This document shows positions 14,422 to 23,199 of a stretch of DNA of 64,000 bases, in pieces. The stretch is from Ignavibacteriaceae bacterium (GTDB taxonomy: Bacteria; Bacteroidota; Ignavibacteria; Ignavibacteriales; Ignavibacteriaceae). A model generated the notes under the pieces. The model was not told the origin of the DNA, made no database searches, and saw nothing but the letters and a program-made list of their open reading frames with translations. Location: positions 62,001-126,000 of the forward strand of contig JALNZG010000003.1 in NCBI GenBank assembly GCA_023229425.1, in the 5' to 3' direction. Made by a program: the position numbers and the translations under genes. How positions within the stretch are numbered: the stretch's first letter is position 1; each line of letters starts with the position of its first letter.

Positions 14422-15219
14422 ATGAAAAAAATTATGTTCTCTCTCATTATCCTCTCAATGTCGTTTACCTTTGGGCAAAATAAAATGTATATCTGGCAGA
14501 ATAGTACAATTACGGATTCGATGGATATAACAAATGATTTGAAAATTTCATTTAAGAGTGCTAGCCCAATTCCCATAAATGGATTAGTTGCTTATTATCC
14601 TTTTACAGATAGTAGTGCTAATGATTTTAGTGGCTTTGTTCATAATGGAATCAAATATAATGTTTTGCCTGATACTGATCGTTTCAATAATCCCCAAAAT
14701 TCTTTACGTTTTAATGGTTCAAATAGCAAGATTCTTGTCAATTATTCAACTGATTTTGATATCACTAGCAAAATCACACTCTCCGTATGGATAAAATATA
14801 ATGGGATAAATGCTGCGGTAAACGAAACAATTGTTGGCAAATGGGAATCCTCCGCTACTTTAGAAAGCTATTCATTAGATATCCAAAGCAAAAAACCCCG
14901 TTTTATCTTGATGCTTAGTAACGGTTCGGTTGTGGAATCAACTTCTCCAAATGACATAAATCTAATGAAATGGACTCATTTAGTATGTGTATATGATGGA
15001 ACGGTTCACAAAGTATTTATCAATGGTGTTCAAGTCGTATCAAAAAACATTACGGGTTTAATTAATACTGGAAACGCACCATTAGTAATAGGCGCAAGTA
15101 ATTCAGGTTATCTAAATTGGTTTAACGGCAGTATTGATGATGTAAGAATCTATAAAAGCTCTTTGAGCGATTCTGAAATCCAAACCCTTTACCACGAAGG
15201 CGGGTGGACTGGAAATTGA
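14422..15219 (+). CDS. Exported LamG-like (concanavalin-type jellyroll) protein
   Basis: A signal peptide (MKKIMFSLIILSMSFTFG) is followed by a short segment and then a LamG/laminin-G-like jellyroll from about residue 55 to the end: GLVAYYPFTDSSANDFSG, SLRFNGSNSKI, a TLSVWIKYNG strand, HLVCVYDG and FNGSIDDVRIYKSSLS. This is the sugar- or surface-binding jellyroll common in secreted proteins of this phylum. There is no sorting domain at its end, unlike its upstream neighbour, so it may stay periplasmic or be exported by another route. A palindrome at 15284-15305 lies downstream. The ligand is unknown. Confidence 0.82.
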   Translation: MKKIMFSLIILSMSFTFGQNKMYIWQNSTITDSMDITNDLKISFKSASPIPINGLVAYYPFTDSSANDFSGFVHNGIKYNVLPDTDRFNNPQNSLRFNGSNSKILVNYSTDFDITSKITLSVWIKYNGINAAVNETIVGKWESSATLESYSLDIQSKKPRFILMLSNGSVVESTSPNDINLMKWTHLVCVYDGTVHKVFINGVQVVSKNITGLINTGNAPLVIGASNSGYLNWFNGSIDDVRIYKSSLSDSEIQTLYHEGGWTGN

Positions 15220-15283
15220 GCTTGCTGAAAAAAAATATTTAAGCACAAAAAAAAATATTAGAGACCTTTTTATTATTATTTCT

Positions 15284-15305
15284 GAGATGTTGCGCGCAAT
15301 GTCTC
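15284..15305. repeat. Palindrome between convergent genes
   Basis: GAGATGTTGCGCGCAATGTC begins a near-perfect palindrome with a GCGCGC centre, related to the GTCTCTAC-ended palindrome at 13387-13414. Lying between convergent genes, it may also stop transcription from both sides. Confidence 0.55.
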
Positions 15306-15316
15306 TACGATAAATG

Positions 15317-17428
15317 TTATTTTTTAATTAAAACAAAATCCTTCCCATTCCATTCTAAAATTTGATCGTGGATGATCTGCCTGTATTCCCAAGTATCTGT
15401 AAATGGCTTTTGTAATTTCCCTTGCGCAACGAGAGAATCTCGCTCTACTCTGAACTCAGTTCCACCAATTGAGATAATAAATTCATTTGTGTTGAATTTC
15501 CAATTGTAACTAATCCCGGCTTTGATTGCATTCGGAGTTTCAATGCTTCCAAAGCTAACTGTTTTTGTGTTTTGTTCGACCACCAAATTGGTACTATTCA
15601 GCCCTGACCACCGCAAGTGATTGAAACCGGCAAAATCTGTTTTTGGCAATAAGAACAAGTTAGTTACTTCAGCCTCTTTGATATTGAATAACCTATATTC
15701 GTCAGTGGAAGGGATCTGTCCACCAAACTTGGAGAGTTCTAAATAAAAAAAAGAGGATTTTTCTTTCCCATTATTTATTGCAGTTCCAACAATTTCTTTT
15801 TCTCCGTCATCGTCTAAATCTACAGCCTTTATATTTAAAAACTGCCCACAATTCCAAAGCGTATCGCTAATAATTTTTTGCGTTAGTAAGTCAATTATAA
15901 ATACGGCACTTGCATACGATCTTCCGTTATTGGCGCAGGCAAGAATACTTTTTCTTCCTTTGAATGTTAAAGTATCTTGTAATGCCCAACCATACGGGGG
16001 TGTTAAAATTTCTCGTTTAGAATAAACCGTTTTTGTAAAAGCAAGTCTGTTAAAAACTTTTCCTTTATAATCAATAAAAGCAACTCCATCCGCCAAATTT
16101 TTGTCAGCAATTGCATCCTTTGCATTAAAACAATATAATATTTCGTTTCTTTTATCGCCGTTAATATCAAGGATTTTTATGCGTGTTTCAAATTGTCTTG
16201 CATCCATTAGTTCGAGAGAACTAACCGGTGATTTTATCGTCCACAATACTTTCCCTCTTTGGTTAACAATATTAAAACCAAATTGTGTTGCTTCATATCC
16301 ATACGGGTTATCATCGTACACATAAAAGTAAAAAGATGAGAGCAGCAGTATAAACAGAACAAGTAGTACGGAAACCACTTTATTTCTAACAACAGTTTTT
16401 CCCGTTCGTTTAAGAATGGAGAGTTTTTTAATATCAACCACATTGCGGCGGTTAAGCAGGTCTTCTATATCAGTAACGGCAATAAGTTTTAAGTTGCGGT
16501 TAGGATATTCTTTTATTAACTCTTGCAACTTCTCTTCAGCGGGGGCTTCATCTTTCTTGGGCAGAACAAATGTTTTAACATCAGAATAAAAAACAGCTTC
16601 AATTTTTCGTTTAATAATTTCAGTGGAAAGAGACGGTATGGTTCCGTTTCGTTCAACGCTTCCGGTAAAACAAACGCTTTCGCAAATAGACATTCCTATC
16701 GGCGCGTTATACATTTTAAGAAGTTCTTCAACAAAAACCAGAGTTAACACAACGCCAAGAGAGTTCCCGCGGTAAATCCCGATCTTTTTATCAAACGAAA
16801 TTATTACTTCATGGTTCGGCGCTAATTTTTTATGATACCGTTTAACGATTTGCAAAGCCAGCATCCATGAAATTTGAATCTGCTCATGTATCCGCGCTTC
16901 AATTTCCGCTTCACTCGGTACGAGAATAAAAACATCACTCTTCGCGCGGGAAAGGTGAGATATATTTACAGTGAGCGTTTCAATTATTCCTTCGTGTGTT
17001 TCCTTCTCGTCATCACTCCCGGCAAGCAACGGGAAACAATATTTTTCAGATTCATTCCAGCTGCTTAAAGAGCCGTTTAAGGAAGCGGTTAATTCTCCAA
17101 GTTTTTCTTTCACTATTCCAAATAAGACTACCAGTGATTGATACTGCAATTCCGGTAATGTTCGTTTTAAAACTACTTCTGCCGTTTCTAAAAGTTTTTC
17201 CGTCTGTTTAGGATGTATGCCAAATATTTCGTACTGCGAGAAATATTTTAGATAAAGCGGAAGAAACTCAAGGAGATAGGATTGGTAAGAAAAAACTTCA
17301 AAGTGAGTGAAAAGAAAATCGAAGAATGAAGTGATCAGAAATAGTTTTTGGCGTGGAGAAATTGCCGAATGAATTGCTTTTCGCAGTTCGGTTCGTTTTT
17401 GTTCAATATCTAAAATGTTAAAACCCAA
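15317..17428 (-). CDS. Membrane protein with Lon-type Ser-Lys protease-like domain and FG-GAP-like ectodomain
   Basis: The 703-residue protein has three parts. Residues 1-180 are helical with no recognised domain. Residues about 185-330 read like the proteolytic domain of Lon: RGNSLGVVLTLVFVEEL (Ser223) where Lon has DGPSAG, a PIGMSICESVCFTGSVERNG strand, then IIKRKIEAVFYSDVKTFVLP (Lys273) where Lon has GGIKEK...A...VIIP. The Ser-Lys dyad is thus apparently kept. Residues 350-371 form one membrane helix. The remainder looks extracytoplasmic, with calcium-loop-like ILDINGDKRNEILY and VDLDDDGEKEIVG repeats of the FG-GAP kind. No AAA+ ATPase domain is present. The start is probably TTG at 17428 and remains uncertain. 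The gene stands alone, upstream of palindromic repeats. Function is not known. Confidence 0.7.
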   Translation of the reverse strand: MGFNILDIEQKRTELRKAIHSAISPRQKLFLITSFFDFLFTHFEVFSYQSYLLEFLPLYLKYFSQYEIFGIHPKQTEKLLETAEVVLKRTLPELQYQSLVVLFGIVKEKLGELTASLNGSLSSWNESEKYCFPLLAGSDDEKETHEGIIETLTVNISHLSRAKSDVFILVPSEAEIEARIHEQIQISWMLALQIVKRYHKKLAPNHEVIISFDKKIGIYRGNSLGVVLTLVFVEELLKMYNAPIGMSICESVCFTGSVERNGTIPSLSTEIIKRKIEAVFYSDVKTFVLPKKDEAPAEEKLQELIKEYPNRNLKLIAVTDIEDLLNRRNVVDIKKLSILKRTGKTVVRNKVVSVLLVLFILLLSSFYFYVYDDNPYGYEATQFGFNIVNQRGKVLWTIKSPVSSLELMDARQFETRIKILDINGDKRNEILYCFNAKDAIADKNLADGVAFIDYKGKVFNRLAFTKTVYSKREILTPPYGWALQDTLTFKGRKSILACANNGRSYASAVFIIDLLTQKIISDTLWNCGQFLNIKAVDLDDDGEKEIVGTAINNGKEKSSFFYLELSKFGGQIPSTDEYRLFNIKEAEVTNLFLLPKTDFAGFNHLRWSGLNSTNLVVEQNTKTVSFGSIETPNAIKAGISYNWKFNTNEFIISIGGTEFRVERDSLVAQGKLQKPFTDTWEYRQIIHDQILEWNGKDFVLIKK

Positions 17429-17728
17429 ATTTCAAAACCAACAACTCATTTAATAAAATTTAAAAACTTCAAGTGAAACTCTATTCTGCCATTATTAGCG
17501 CAGAACCATAACCAACATAATTTTGGTAACAAAAAATACAAAAGAATTGTTAATTGTAGGGAACAGTCGCGACTGTTCCGTGTCAAATTACCAAAACAAT
17601 TAAAACATGTTCAAAATCATTTCATTTGTGGTTATTCGTCACGGAACGCTCGCGAGCGTTCCCTACACTTTTAAGCGTAGCACAGAATAATATTCTGTGC
17701 TACAAAAAAGTTAATTAGAGGAGAGTAG
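17429..17728. repeat. Gene-free 300 bp with palindromic repeats
   Basis: This gap contains the upstream region of the Lon-like gene (17429-17555), a MITE-like element (17556-17667) and a separate palindrome (17677-17703, GTAGCACAGAAT with its complement). No open frame or RNA gene was recognised. Confidence 0.7.
17556..17667. mobile_element. MITE-like element with two terminal hairpins (copy 2)
   Basis: The element starts GTAGGGAACAGTCGCGACTG, has an AT-rich centre, then GGTTATTCGTCACGGAACG and ends GAGCGTTCCCTAC. Its architecture matches the copy at 13784-13887, while the hairpin arms have co-varied (CAGTCGCGACTG against TGGTTGAGACCA), as expected if structure is under constraint. No coding capacity. 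Confidence 0.6.
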
Positions 17729-19183
17729 TTAAAATTTCCACTTTGAATCGAATGCGAAGGAAACTCGTTTGGCTCCGTTAGGCATAAAAAGATAATGAAA
17801 ATCGGGAGTTCCGCCGTTAAGTTCTAAGAAACCAAAATCAAGCCCGGCACCCGCACCCCAACCGAATTTATCAAATCCACCAAAAGAAAATCCGGTTCGG
17901 AAAGAGAGTATCCAATTGGTTGGAATCCATTCAGCACCAAGAGAAATCCTTGGAGTTTTACTATTCCGGAGTTGATCGTTAAATCCTTGATTATAGTCTG
18001 CAACGATTAACATTTTTCCGGGAAAATATCCTTTAACAAATTTATCTAATTGAAAAGAAACCCCGATGTGCATTGCCGAAGGAAGCGATGTTGTAATCGC
18101 ATCAATAAATTTACTTTCATTCTTTCCGGTCAGTTTATCACCTAAATCTTTAGTCTGATTTGTATCGGCTAAATTAGTTATCAATACTTCTGAGTTTGCT
18201 TGAAACTCCGCAACATTCTCTTTCCATTTTACACTGCCAAGGTCTGTAAAGGAGAGACCGGCAGACCAGACATCATTGATCTTCCCCCAAAAACCAAAGT
18301 CAAATCCAAACCCCATGCCTGAAGGGGAAGGAAATGGACCGGGAGATGCTTTCGTTTTCGTTGAAGATGAATCAAAGCTGTACTCAACCCCGAAATCAGG
18401 TGAGAAAGATGAATGAGCCATAAAATCGTTTTTTATAGTAAGGGCATTATGCGCGCCGGTGCTAAATTGGCTGTTCATTTTATCTATACCGACATAGAAA
18501 AATCCTGAAACAATATTTAAAGAAAAGCCATAGTTGAAATCTTGAAATACTTTTGGTAAAAATGTCATTCCATGCGCCCACGAGAGAGAATATTTTCTTA
18601 ACCACCAGGCTTGCATTTTTGTATCATTAAAATTGAAAACATCTCCCGGCGTATTTCCGTTCATCAACAATTCAACCAAACCCTTTGGAAAAGTTACGTT
18701 TGAACCGAACACATCGCTAATTGCAAAAGTAAAAACTCCTGCTTTAGCGCTTGGTTTAAAGGAAATTGCAAAAAGTGTTGCTTGCAAATCAGTTTGAAAT
18801 GTTCCGCCTTCGGAGAATAAATTTGTTAGACGTGTTTTATCATCAGCAGTTAGATACCTGCCGACCTTTTCACCGTCGGCATTAACAGAACTTTCTCCGA
18901 AGAAATAATTGAACTCATCAATAGATAAGAAATTTGTTCCGACTTTCATTCCAAACTGCGGTAATGGAAGCACGGTGATAATTTCCCATTTTCTTGTAGT
19001 GTCTTTTCGATTAAAAATTGTTGCCGGGTTGGTTCCTAATCCGCCTAAACCTTGAGATGCGGCAGTATAAGTTTTACCCATAGCAACAGAGCGCGCATCA
19101 GTTATACCAATTGATCCGGCTGATTGTGCGGCAGTTTGTAAAGAAAAAAGTAATACAATTGCGGTTATTAAAATTGTTTTCAT
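17729..19183 (-). CDS. Outer-membrane beta-barrel protein, DUF5723-like
   Basis: After a signal peptide (TILITAIVLLFSLQTAAQ) comes DARSVAMGKTYTAASQGLGGLGTNPA, the N-terminal motif of FadL/PorV-like barrels in this phylum (an early glycine-rich turn and an NPA). The rest shows alternating barrel strands and the protein ends in aromatic Phe (SFAFDSKWKF), as barrels do. The style fits DUF5723 proteins, whose role is unknown. The gene lies 11 bases downstream of a lipoprotein gene, and the two are probably transcribed together from a promoter near 21353-21381. Transport or attachment of lipidic or protein cargo is possible but not shown. Confidence 0.72.
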   Translation of the reverse strand: MKTILITAIVLLFSLQTAAQSAGSIGITDARSVAMGKTYTAASQGLGGLGTNPATIFNRKDTTRKWEIITVLPLPQFGMKVGTNFLSIDEFNYFFGESSVNADGEKVGRYLTADDKTRLTNLFSEGGTFQTDLQATLFAISFKPSAKAGVFTFAISDVFGSNVTFPKGLVELLMNGNTPGDVFNFNDTKMQAWWLRKYSLSWAHGMTFLPKVFQDFNYGFSLNIVSGFFYVGIDKMNSQFSTGAHNALTIKNDFMAHSSFSPDFGVEYSFDSSSTKTKASPGPFPSPSGMGFGFDFGFWGKINDVWSAGLSFTDLGSVKWKENVAEFQANSEVLITNLADTNQTKDLGDKLTGKNESKFIDAITTSLPSAMHIGVSFQLDKFVKGYFPGKMLIVADYNQGFNDQLRNSKTPRISLGAEWIPTNWILSFRTGFSFGGFDKFGWGAGAGLDFGFLELNGGTPDFHYLFMPNGAKRVSFAFDSKWKF

Positions 19184-19194
19184 CGTTCATTCTC

Positions 19195-21288
19195 CTACGG
19201 ATTAACTCGATAATTAACGCCGCCAAAACTCTCTATTCGAATGTCGTCCTTCGTTTTAAATTTGACGGGAAGATTGTTTGAACGACTTGTATTTAGTTTG
19301 ATGAAAATCCGCATATATTTTGCTCGGGCAATTAAATCAGATTCTCCGGATGCGATTTTTACCGCAACCGATTGCGTAGTTTTTGTGATCACATTTCCGT
19401 TTGCATCAGTAACGCCGCCGCTAACCGTTATAGCCGTATCCTGGTCAGTGTGCTTCGGAGGGAAATACATCAGAAGCGTGTTGGTGCTATCATACATTTT
19501 TCCGGTGAAGGTAAACGATACAGCCAATCCATTCGTTAAGATTAAATTAATGTCGGAAGTATTGAGATCACGAATTCTCTTTTGTTTGTCAATATCAAAA
19601 TCCATTTTAACTGAATCGGCAAACAATCCATCACTAATACCAAGATCAAGCGGTAGTTCAATTTTAGAACTGCCTGAAACGTAACTTGTGTTGGTAACAG
19701 TAACTTGTTGATAATTTGCATTTAGCGTTCCGCCGGCAATAACAAAAATTGAATCGGGCAGCCGGGTAAATTTCTTAAAGAAATTACTTACGCTGTCAGA
19801 ATTCAGTTTAATTACCGAATCGGTTTCCGTAATGGTAGTTTTGTCCATAGTATTTGCATTCAAGAAGAGTATGCTCTTTTCACCGAGTTCATTTTGTGCT
19901 TCAAGTCTTCCATCTATTTTGAAATTTATTTTTGCTCCGGCAGAAGGAACTAAATGCAATTCAATTAATGGATTGTTGAAATTGATTTGATGGAAACCGA
20001 ATTTTTTTTGAAGTTCTTTTGTGTCTAAGTTAATAGCAGAACGTGTTTCATCAAGTGCAGTAGGTTTAACTACTCCGTCAAATTCTTTTATTCCTAGTGA
20101 ACTAAAATCAACGGTTGCCTGGAAATCATCGGTTTTATTAATCGTTCGGTAATCGGATGAAGCTTGAGATGTAAACGTAACTTTGTAGTTAATTTTATTC
20201 GTTGGATTATTGTCCAAACTAACAAGTGAGTAATCGGTAAGTGAGACATTATCTACATACTTGGTTGTAGATTTTCTTAAAATAGTTTTGCTTACAGAAA
20301 ATTTAACATTTGATGCATTCTTTAGGTTAGCAATTTCCATCGTTACGTTGGCATCAACATCGAGATTATTTCTTAAAGTGATATTAATAGTACCCGTTGC
20401 AATTAAAACTTTTTTAAATTTAGTCGGCTGAGCAGACGTTTCATCCATAATAATAGAGCTGTCAATTGTTACAGGATTTTGCTGCGGAATTTTTGCGCTT
20501 GCTTCAGAAACAGAAAGGGTTGAGAATTTGGTCGTAACAGAAAAAGCTGTTTGTGGAACGGTGACTAAATTTGTACCACTTCCACTAATAGAAACGGTAG
20601 TTTCAAATTTCAATTGATTTTTTACTGTAACATTAGTGTTAAAAGAAATTGGCGGGAAGCTTCTGGATGAATTTGGCGGCACGACGAGTTGAGCCGTGGT
20701 TTGTGCAACTATTTCATTGGTTGCACTATTTTTTATTGTCAACCCATCAATAGTTAAAGTAACATGCTCGGCAAAATTATTTTTTATCTCGATAATAATT
20801 GTTCCCGATTCAAATTTTGCACTTTGAAATTGATTGATCGCCGCTAAATCTGCAGAAACTGCACGATTATTTTCGGCTAAAATTGGGACCTGAGTACCGG
20901 GTGGTAATCCACTAAGATGCTGCGACCAATCAAACCCGATGTCAGCTTTGGTCGAGTCACCGTTTATCGAAATGCTTCCAATCTGTTTTGAAGTGTTTGT
21001 AGAAAAACCGTCAACAGTAAGTTTATCACTCACCTCAATTTTTTCCACCTCCTTTACCGTATTATAAACTAAAAGCCCTTGTTTAGTATAATCCGGTTTT
21101 ACAATCGAAGAATCATTTTTGATCATATCCAAAATTGAATAGGTTGTGTCCACAAGCGGAAGATTAAGCGCGATATCCCAACTTGGCGCGGTCGGCGATT
21201 TAATACCACAAGATTGTACGAACAAAATCAGAACCAGCACCAAGAGAATTCCGACCGGTTTCCGATAAGGAAGTAGTGAGAATTTCAT
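19195..21288 (-). CDS. Large lipoprotein of unknown function
   Basis: The 697-residue protein has a lipoprotein signal peptide with lipobox FVQSC (Cys27), so it is anchored in the outer or inner membrane facing the periplasm or surface. The body is beta-rich, threonine/serine/asparagine-rich, and lacks cysteines after the lipobox; several NLTIDGL- and TMEIANL-like strands hint at repeated immunoglobulin-like layers. I do not recognise a family. It is the first gene of a two-gene unit with the DUF5723-like barrel, so the pair may form a complex. Confidence 0.7.
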   Translation of the reverse strand: MKFSLLPYRKPVGILLVLVLILFVQSCGIKSPTAPSWDIALNLPLVDTTYSILDMIKNDSSIVKPDYTKQGLLVYNTVKEVEKIEVSDKLTVDGFSTNTSKQIGSISINGDSTKADIGFDWSQHLSGLPPGTQVPILAENNRAVSADLAAINQFQSAKFESGTIIIEIKNNFAEHVTLTIDGLTIKNSATNEIVAQTTAQLVVPPNSSRSFPPISFNTNVTVKNQLKFETTVSISGSGTNLVTVPQTAFSVTTKFSTLSVSEASAKIPQQNPVTIDSSIIMDETSAQPTKFKKVLIATGTINITLRNNLDVDANVTMEIANLKNASNVKFSVSKTILRKSTTKYVDNVSLTDYSLVSLDNNPTNKINYKVTFTSQASSDYRTINKTDDFQATVDFSSLGIKEFDGVVKPTALDETRSAINLDTKELQKKFGFHQINFNNPLIELHLVPSAGAKINFKIDGRLEAQNELGEKSILFLNANTMDKTTITETDSVIKLNSDSVSNFFKKFTRLPDSIFVIAGGTLNANYQQVTVTNTSYVSGSSKIELPLDLGISDGLFADSVKMDFDIDKQKRIRDLNTSDINLILTNGLAVSFTFTGKMYDSTNTLLMYFPPKHTDQDTAITVSGGVTDANGNVITKTTQSVAVKIASGESDLIARAKYMRIFIKLNTSRSNNLPVKFKTKDDIRIESFGGVNYRVNP

Positions 21289-21352
21289 ATCCTACCTTCT
21301 AATAATTAAATGAAGAAAAAAAATAGTGAATAAATCTCCTTTTACGAATGAA

Positions 21353-21381
21353 AACATAAATAATAAAAATTGATTTATCAA
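21353..21381 (-). promoter_or_regulatory. Promoter of the lipoprotein/barrel pair
   Basis: On the minus strand TTGATA (21376-21381) is 17 bases from TATGTT (21353-21358), predicting a start near 21345 and a leader of about 57 bases. An AGAAGGTAGG-type ribosome site precedes the gene. Confidence 0.5.
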
Positions 21382-21428
21382 ACTTTCTGCTTGTCTATTT
21401 CCCCCGAGGTTGTTTTTCGGCACAAAAA

Positions 21429-21456
21429 AAGGCTTATCCACTTTTGAATAAGCCTT
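21429..21456 (-). terminator. Rho-independent terminator after the DUF3467 gene
   Basis: AAGGCTTAT (21429-21437) pairs with ATAAGCCTT (21448-21456), followed on the minus strand by seven T residues. It ends the TPR/DUF3467 transcript. Confidence 0.85.
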
Positions 21457-21462
21457 ACTTAC

Positions 21463-21783
21463 TTAATTAATTTTTTCGTCTTTGATAAATGGAGTAAACC
21501 CAAATTGCTGGTTCGGCGGAGCTTCTACATGGATTTCACCAAAGCGCTGTTCAAATTTATCAATATTATCTTTTAAGGCGCGCATCAAAAGTTTTGCATG
21601 CTGTGGAGTAGTAATTATTCTTGCATGGACTTTTGCCTTCGGTACGCCAGGAACTATTCGCGTAAAATCTATGATGAACTCTGCAGGCGAGTGTGTAATA
21701 ATAGCCAAGTTAGAATAAATTCCCTCGGCTTCTTTTTCGCCAAGTTCAATATTGATCTGCTGGTTTTGCTCGTTAGGATTCAT
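21463..21783 (-). CDS. DUF3467 family protein
   Basis: The 106-residue protein matches the DUF3467 family as I know it: an N-terminal INIELGEKEAEGIYSN segment, a SPAEFIIDFTRIVPG strand and AKVHARIITTPQHAKLLMRAL, followed by a short tail. Such proteins are small, cytosolic and widespread in bacteria. Their role is unknown. The gene lies five bases after the TPR lipoprotein gene and ends just before a strong terminator, so the two form a unit. Confidence 0.85.
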   Translation of the reverse strand: MNPNEQNQQINIELGEKEAEGIYSNLAIITHSPAEFIIDFTRIVPGVPKAKVHARIITTPQHAKLLMRALKDNIDKFEQRFGEIHVEAPPNQQFGFTPFIKDEKIN

Positions 21784-21788
21784 ATTAC

Positions 21789-22979
21789 TTAATTGCCTTT
21801 TCTGATTTCGTCAGCTTTTTTAAATGCGTTTGATGCGTCATTCGGCATTCCCATTACGGTATAAACTTTACCGAGAAGTTCCCAAATTTGTGCATCGTCG
21901 GTTTTCTTCTGCACATAGGATTCTAAATAAGGTAATGCAGCTTTATATTTTTCTTTTGATTGAGTTTCTTCTTTTGCATCCTTGTTATTTTTATTTGCAA
22001 TTTCATAATCTTTGGCAATTTTCGCACCCCATTTTACATAAGTAACTGCAAGGTTGTAGATCGCGTTCTGGTAACTTGGGTCAATCTCCACCGCTTTCTT
22101 AAATTGATCTGCCGCCGATTCAAATTGACTATCTCCTAAAAGAAGAACTCCATAATTGTAACGGTAAAATTTATTGTTTGGTTCAGCAACAACTCCGGCT
22201 TTAAAAGCATCGATGGCAACATCAACTTTGTTCGCCGCAATGTATGAATTCGATAAATAAAGCAGAATATCAGCATCATTGGGATTTACTTTTCTCCCAT
22301 CTTCTAAGATTGCAATAGCTTTATTGAAAAAATCTAATGCTTTCAAACTGTCTGCGGCAACTTTTGAATTTTCAAATTTCTCACGTTGAATAACGCCCTT
22401 GTTGTAATAAATTTGTCCAACATATTTATAAGCGTCAAGTAATTTTTGCTTTTCGATCAGTTTCATAAAGTTAGGAATCGCTTCGTCATATTTTTGCATG
22501 TTCATATAAACAAATGCTACACCCTTGTATGAATCTAAAGTATCCGGTTCCAATTTGATCGCCTGTTCAAAAGCATAAGCTGACTTACTGTTGAGAAGTG
22601 CAGAACTATCCGGATTCGTTTGCTGCGCAGCTCTGTTAAAAAACGCTACACCCTTGTTGTGAAAATTTGCCCAATGATATTTTTTTGCACTTTTAATTTC
22701 TTTCTCATATTTTTTGCTGACATCTAAAGATTTATCATAACTTTCTAACATCTTATCCATGTTCTCTTTTTCGGCATAACAAGCCCCTAAGAGAAAAAAA
22801 CCTTCGTCACTTTTGGGATTCTTGGTTACTTCTTTATTGAGAACATCAATAGCTTTATCCCAATTTTTTTGTTGAATATATAACTTTGCACTCGTTAGTT
22901 CAGTAGATGAGCATTGAAACCCGGTAAAAGTGATAAAAGCCCCTAAAACAATCGCTGTAAAAATATTTACATGTTTCAT
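21789..22979 (-). CDS. TPR-repeat lipoprotein
   Basis: The 396-residue protein has a lipoprotein signal ending TGFQC (Cys23) and then TPR units across most of its length: DKAIDVLNKEVTKNPKSDEG, GVAFVYMNMQKYDEAIPNF, DADILLYLSNSYIAANKVDV and AADQFKKAVEIDPSYQNAIY among them. It is likely a membrane-anchored scaffold facing the periplasm. A promoter lies at 23010-23040. Tight linkage with DUF3467 is noted but no joint function is known. Confidence 0.83.
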   Translation of the reverse strand: MKHVNIFTAIVLGAFITFTGFQCSSTELTSAKLYIQQKNWDKAIDVLNKEVTKNPKSDEGFFLLGACYAEKENMDKMLESYDKSLDVSKKYEKEIKSAKKYHWANFHNKGVAFFNRAAQQTNPDSSALLNSKSAYAFEQAIKLEPDTLDSYKGVAFVYMNMQKYDEAIPNFMKLIEKQKLLDAYKYVGQIYYNKGVIQREKFENSKVAADSLKALDFFNKAIAILEDGRKVNPNDADILLYLSNSYIAANKVDVAIDAFKAGVVAEPNNKFYRYNYGVLLLGDSQFESAADQFKKAVEIDPSYQNAIYNLAVTYVKWGAKIAKDYEIANKNNKDAKEETQSKEKYKAALPYLESYVQKKTDDAQIWELLGKVYTVMGMPNDASNAFKKADEIRKGN

Positions 22980-23009
22980 TAATTCTCCATATTTAAATTA
23001 TTGTCATTT

Positions 23010-23040
23010 CAAACTTACTTATTTGGAGTTGTTAAGTCAA
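23010..23040 (-). promoter_or_regulatory. Promoter of the TPR/DUF3467 unit
   Basis: The minus strand carries TTGACT (23035-23040), a 17-base spacer and TAAGTTTG (23010-23017). The latter fits both a -10 box and the Bacteroidota TAnnTTTG element. A GGAGAA ribosome site follows before the ATG at 22979. Confidence 0.6.
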
Positions 23041-23199
23041 GCCTAAGCTTAAATTTCAATAAGTTTGTATAAAAGTTGAATTGAGAATGCTTTTCAACCT
23101 CTAAACCTCTAAACAATTCATTAATGAAAGAAAGCCGAAGTTACTTCGTTGCTTTTCCCTTGCAAAAAGGATATTTTTGAAATAAAAATGAGGTGAATT

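Noticed and set aside
23060..23067. TAAGTTTG on the plus strand as promoter of adenosine deaminase
   Set aside because: The box fits TAnnTTTG but no TTG lies at the right distance upstream.
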